From contig JAQGAU010000372.1 of the NCBI GenBank assembly GCA_034698045.1, forward strand, positions 1-29,748: DNA of 29,748 nt, written 5' to 3'. This DNA comes from Paramacrobiotus richtersi (taxonomy: Eukaryota > Tardigrada > Eutardigrada > Parachela > Macrobiotidae). Shown here piece by piece: positions 28,234 to 29,748 of this stretch. The position numbers and the translations under genes were made by a program. Numbering within the stretch: position 1 is the stretch's first letter; every line of letters begins with the position of its first letter. The notes below the pieces were generated by a model. That model worked only from the letters and a program-made list of their open reading frames with translations. It was not told the origin of the DNA and made no database searches.

Positions 28234-28714
28234 ACCGGAAGTGGATACCCAGTTACGGGAAGTCACCAGGAAGCACACCGGAGGTTCGGAAGTGGCCTGT
28301 GCACCACTCTGCACACCCTTCGACACCCTACCGGAAGTGTACCGCCAGAACCAGGAGGCCTTTGGAATCAGGGCAGAGGACCTGCAAGTTGCTCTGAAGG
28401 AGGCACAGAGGTCGGCAGTTATTAGTGCAACACCCCGCACTCCTTACGACACTCTAACCGGAAGTGTACTACCTACGAGCCCCTACAGCAACTGTCTACC
28501 ACCGGTACCTACCGAAGTAACCGGAAGTAGTGGATATGGTCCCAGCTACAGATTTGGCACAACAGGAACGTTTCTCACCAGCCCGACATTGCAGACACTG
28601 TCTACCGGAAGTGACCTGTTTGCACGGACATATGGAACCAGAGGCATGGTCAGAAAACCGGATGTGTGTGCCTACGTGATAACGGGCACTAACACACAAC
28701 AGACAACAGGAAGT
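28234..28714 (+). repeat. Cluster of ACCGGAAGT motifs in gag
   Basis: Exact ACCGGAAGT occurs at 28234, 28330, 28457, 28520 and 28604. Near matches occur at 28255 (ACGGGAAGT) and 28706 (ACAGGAAGT). The first two are read as L-P-E-V and the others as T-G-S, so the motif is kept in two reading frames. It equals the consensus bound by ETS-family factors. Confidence 0.8.
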
Positions 28715-29394
28715 ACTGCCTTCGCCCAGTCCACAACGAGACCGTCGGTAGTCACCGAATCTCATGGAGGTAATGCGGATACCACATCAACCCAGCCGAG
28801 TGAAGCACCTGCTCGTCAACACCCAGGCGAGACTGTAGTGCTACCACGAAGGGTACAGTCGACATCTGCGTTACTTGGGGACCGATCAATTACTCCGAAG
28901 GAAGGGGAGCGGTACGCAGAAGCATATCCAGCATTCCGCCACGAACCTCTGAGTTGTACAAGTACATGCTTCTCAAGGAACCGGCGACGGGAGAAGATTT
29001 CCTGGCCAAGTTACACACGTTGGCGTCCTACGAACCGTACAGCAGTCCAACCGAAAGTGGATCATCAGTGATGTTTAGCCCTATAGCACAGTATTTCCTA
29101 ATGGTTGGTGAGTTAAACTACTGCTACGCAATACCCGCGTACGCAGTGGCCAACCTGGGAACTGTCCAGCAGGCTCCGGGAAGACCCCTGACGATACCAC
29201 CACCGATACCACAGCCTATGTACGTACAGCCGTCGGCACCCACACAACAAGTGATGCAGCGTCCGATGCAGCCTGGGGCGCAGTATCAACCACAGCAGCA
29301 GGTTCCGGCACCAAACCAGGGACCTCGCATGACCATCAGCCAGGAGGAAAGGCAACGACGTCGTGCAGAGCGCCAATCAAAATGGTGCAACCTG

Positions 29395-29436
29395 TGCAAA
29401 ATGCTCGGCCATATCGACCAGGATTGCTGGTACGCG
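29395..29436 (+). other. Nucleocapsid zinc knuckle
   Basis: C-N-L-C-K-M-L-G-H-I-D-Q-D-C fits C-x2-C-x4-H-x4-C exactly and is followed by W. A basic stretch precedes it and an RGG-type tail follows, as in many Gag nucleocapsids. Confidence 0.85.
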
Positions 29437-29608
29437 AACCTCCCCAAGGAACAAAATCCACGTCAAATAGCCAGACAGGCTAGAAATGGAACACCGGGAC
29501 AGAACCAGACTACGCAATACCCCGCGTATGTCCAAGCTCAATCGTCCCAGCCGACACAGCCGTACTCGCCGGGATATCAAAACCCGCGTAGTACTGGCAA
29601 CCCAGGTC

Positions 29609-29748
29609 GAGGCCGTGGAGGTCCAGGCCGTGGAGGTCCAGGCCGTGGAGGTCCACGCCGTGGAGGTCCAGGCCGTGGAGGTCCACGCCGTGGAGGTCCA
29701 CGCCGTGGAGGTCCACGCCGTGGAGGTCCACGCCGTGGAGGTCCACGC
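29609..29748 (+). repeat. 15-base tandem repeat encoding G/R-R-G-G-P units
   Basis: The unit CGCCGTGGAGGTCCA (variant GGCCGTGGAGGTCCA) is repeated at least nine times to the window end. It encodes R-R-G-G-P and G-R-G-G-P, an RGG-box type RNA-binding tail. The near-perfect copies indicate recent expansion, and the end of the array is not in the window. Confidence 0.9.

Larger units (their letters stand above)
25212..29748 (+). mobile_element. LTR retrotransposon, 5' part: LTR, long leader, gag; runs off the window
   Basis: A GC-richer block begins with an LTR-like segment (25212 to about 25594) with promoter-type and polyadenylation features. It is followed by a leader of about 1.7 kb with repeats, then a long gag region (27329 onwards) with a zinc knuckle and an RGG-type tail. 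Composition and codon use differ from the AT-rich flanks. It looks much younger than the other LTR fossils here and is nearly whole as far as visible, with about one break in gag. Pol and the 3' LTR lie outside the window. The family (Ty3/gypsy or BEL/Pao) cannot be decided without pol. Confidence 0.72.
27329..29748 (+). pseudogene. Gag region of the young LTR element (nearly whole, runs off the window)
   Basis: A long open region rich in Ser, Thr, Pro and Gly makes up the first part; the longest single frame ends at 29071. It has short internal duplications such as C-T-P-F-D-T-L and R-T-P-Y-D-T-L. The downstream part, read in its own frame, carries a Gln/Pro-rich linker, a basic stretch (R-Q-R-R-R-A-E-R-Q), a nucleocapsid zinc knuckle C-N-L-C-K-M-L-G-H-I-D-Q-D-C and an RGG-type tail. 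The known role of such proteins is capsid assembly and RNA binding. No major homology region of retroviral capsids was recognised. About one break is visible. The start is uncertain: the ATG at 27329 or an internal one such as 27383 or 27413 could serve. Confidence 0.68.

Noticed and set aside
27432-28765. Minus-strand frames across gag
   Set aside because: Antisense of the long gag region in a GC-rich segment where chance frames are common.
29510-29746. Minus-strand repeat protein (M-D-L-H-G-V units)
   Set aside because: It is the antisense reading of the 15-base repeat whose sense frame gives the expected RGG tail after a zinc knuckle.
1-29748. CRISPR array or bacterial defence system
   Set aside because: The regular repeats found are a foldback subrepeat, a degenerate minisatellite and a coding repeat; none has unique spacers, and the window is eukaryotic.

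Overview
The window looks like invertebrate metazoan genomic DNA. It has short GT-AG introns of roughly 34-200 bases, phase-consistent small exons, no operon-like gene packing, and dense layers of LTR retrotransposons, LINEs and inverted-repeat DNA elements. I cannot name the species from the sequence. No rRNA, tRNA or CRISPR array was seen.

Layout. 1-5.44 kb is an old Ty3/gypsy pol on the minus strand (protease, reverse transcriptase, RNase H, integrase). A CR1/jockey-type LINE is nested in its reverse transcriptase, and a 635-base foldback DNA element is nested in its integrase. 6.07-6.96 kb holds an unrecognised multi-exon host gene whose last visible splice acceptor opens straight into a GC-rich MITE-like repeat (7.02-7.5 kb). 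7.5-9.8 kb is a decayed LTR element (short LTR-like blocks, gag with zinc knuckles) interrupted by the 3' half of a LINE with a restriction-like endonuclease. 10.24-11.20 kb is an unrecognised three-exon gene. 12.8-16.6 kb is a chain of small exons, all compatible with phase 1, leading to a BEN-like domain; one intron carries a compact gag-bearing LTR fossil in antisense. More exon candidates lie at 16.75 and 17.69 kb. 18.7-19.2 kb is an inverted repeat. 20.87-22.29 kb is the N-terminal half (zinc finger plus RT) of a LINE apparently of the same family as the 3' half at 8.6-9.7 kb. 22.58-23.82 kb is a large inverted repeat, with about 95% similar arms by eye, around a fragment of another LINE. 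24.97-25.21 kb is a degenerate minisatellite. 25.21 kb to the window end is the youngest-looking element: an LTR, a 1.7 kb leader with repeats and hairpins, and a gag region with a zinc knuckle and an RGG-type 15-base tandem repeat that runs off the window.

The three host gene models are ab initio: they rest on splice signals, frame and phase only. The mobile-element calls are firmer because several enzyme motifs appear in the expected order. No complete novel system is evident. The most interesting signals are the phase-1 mini-exon gene, the repeated ACCGGAAGT motif in the gag region that ignores reading frame, the repeated hairpin leader of the same element, and the two complementary LINE halves.
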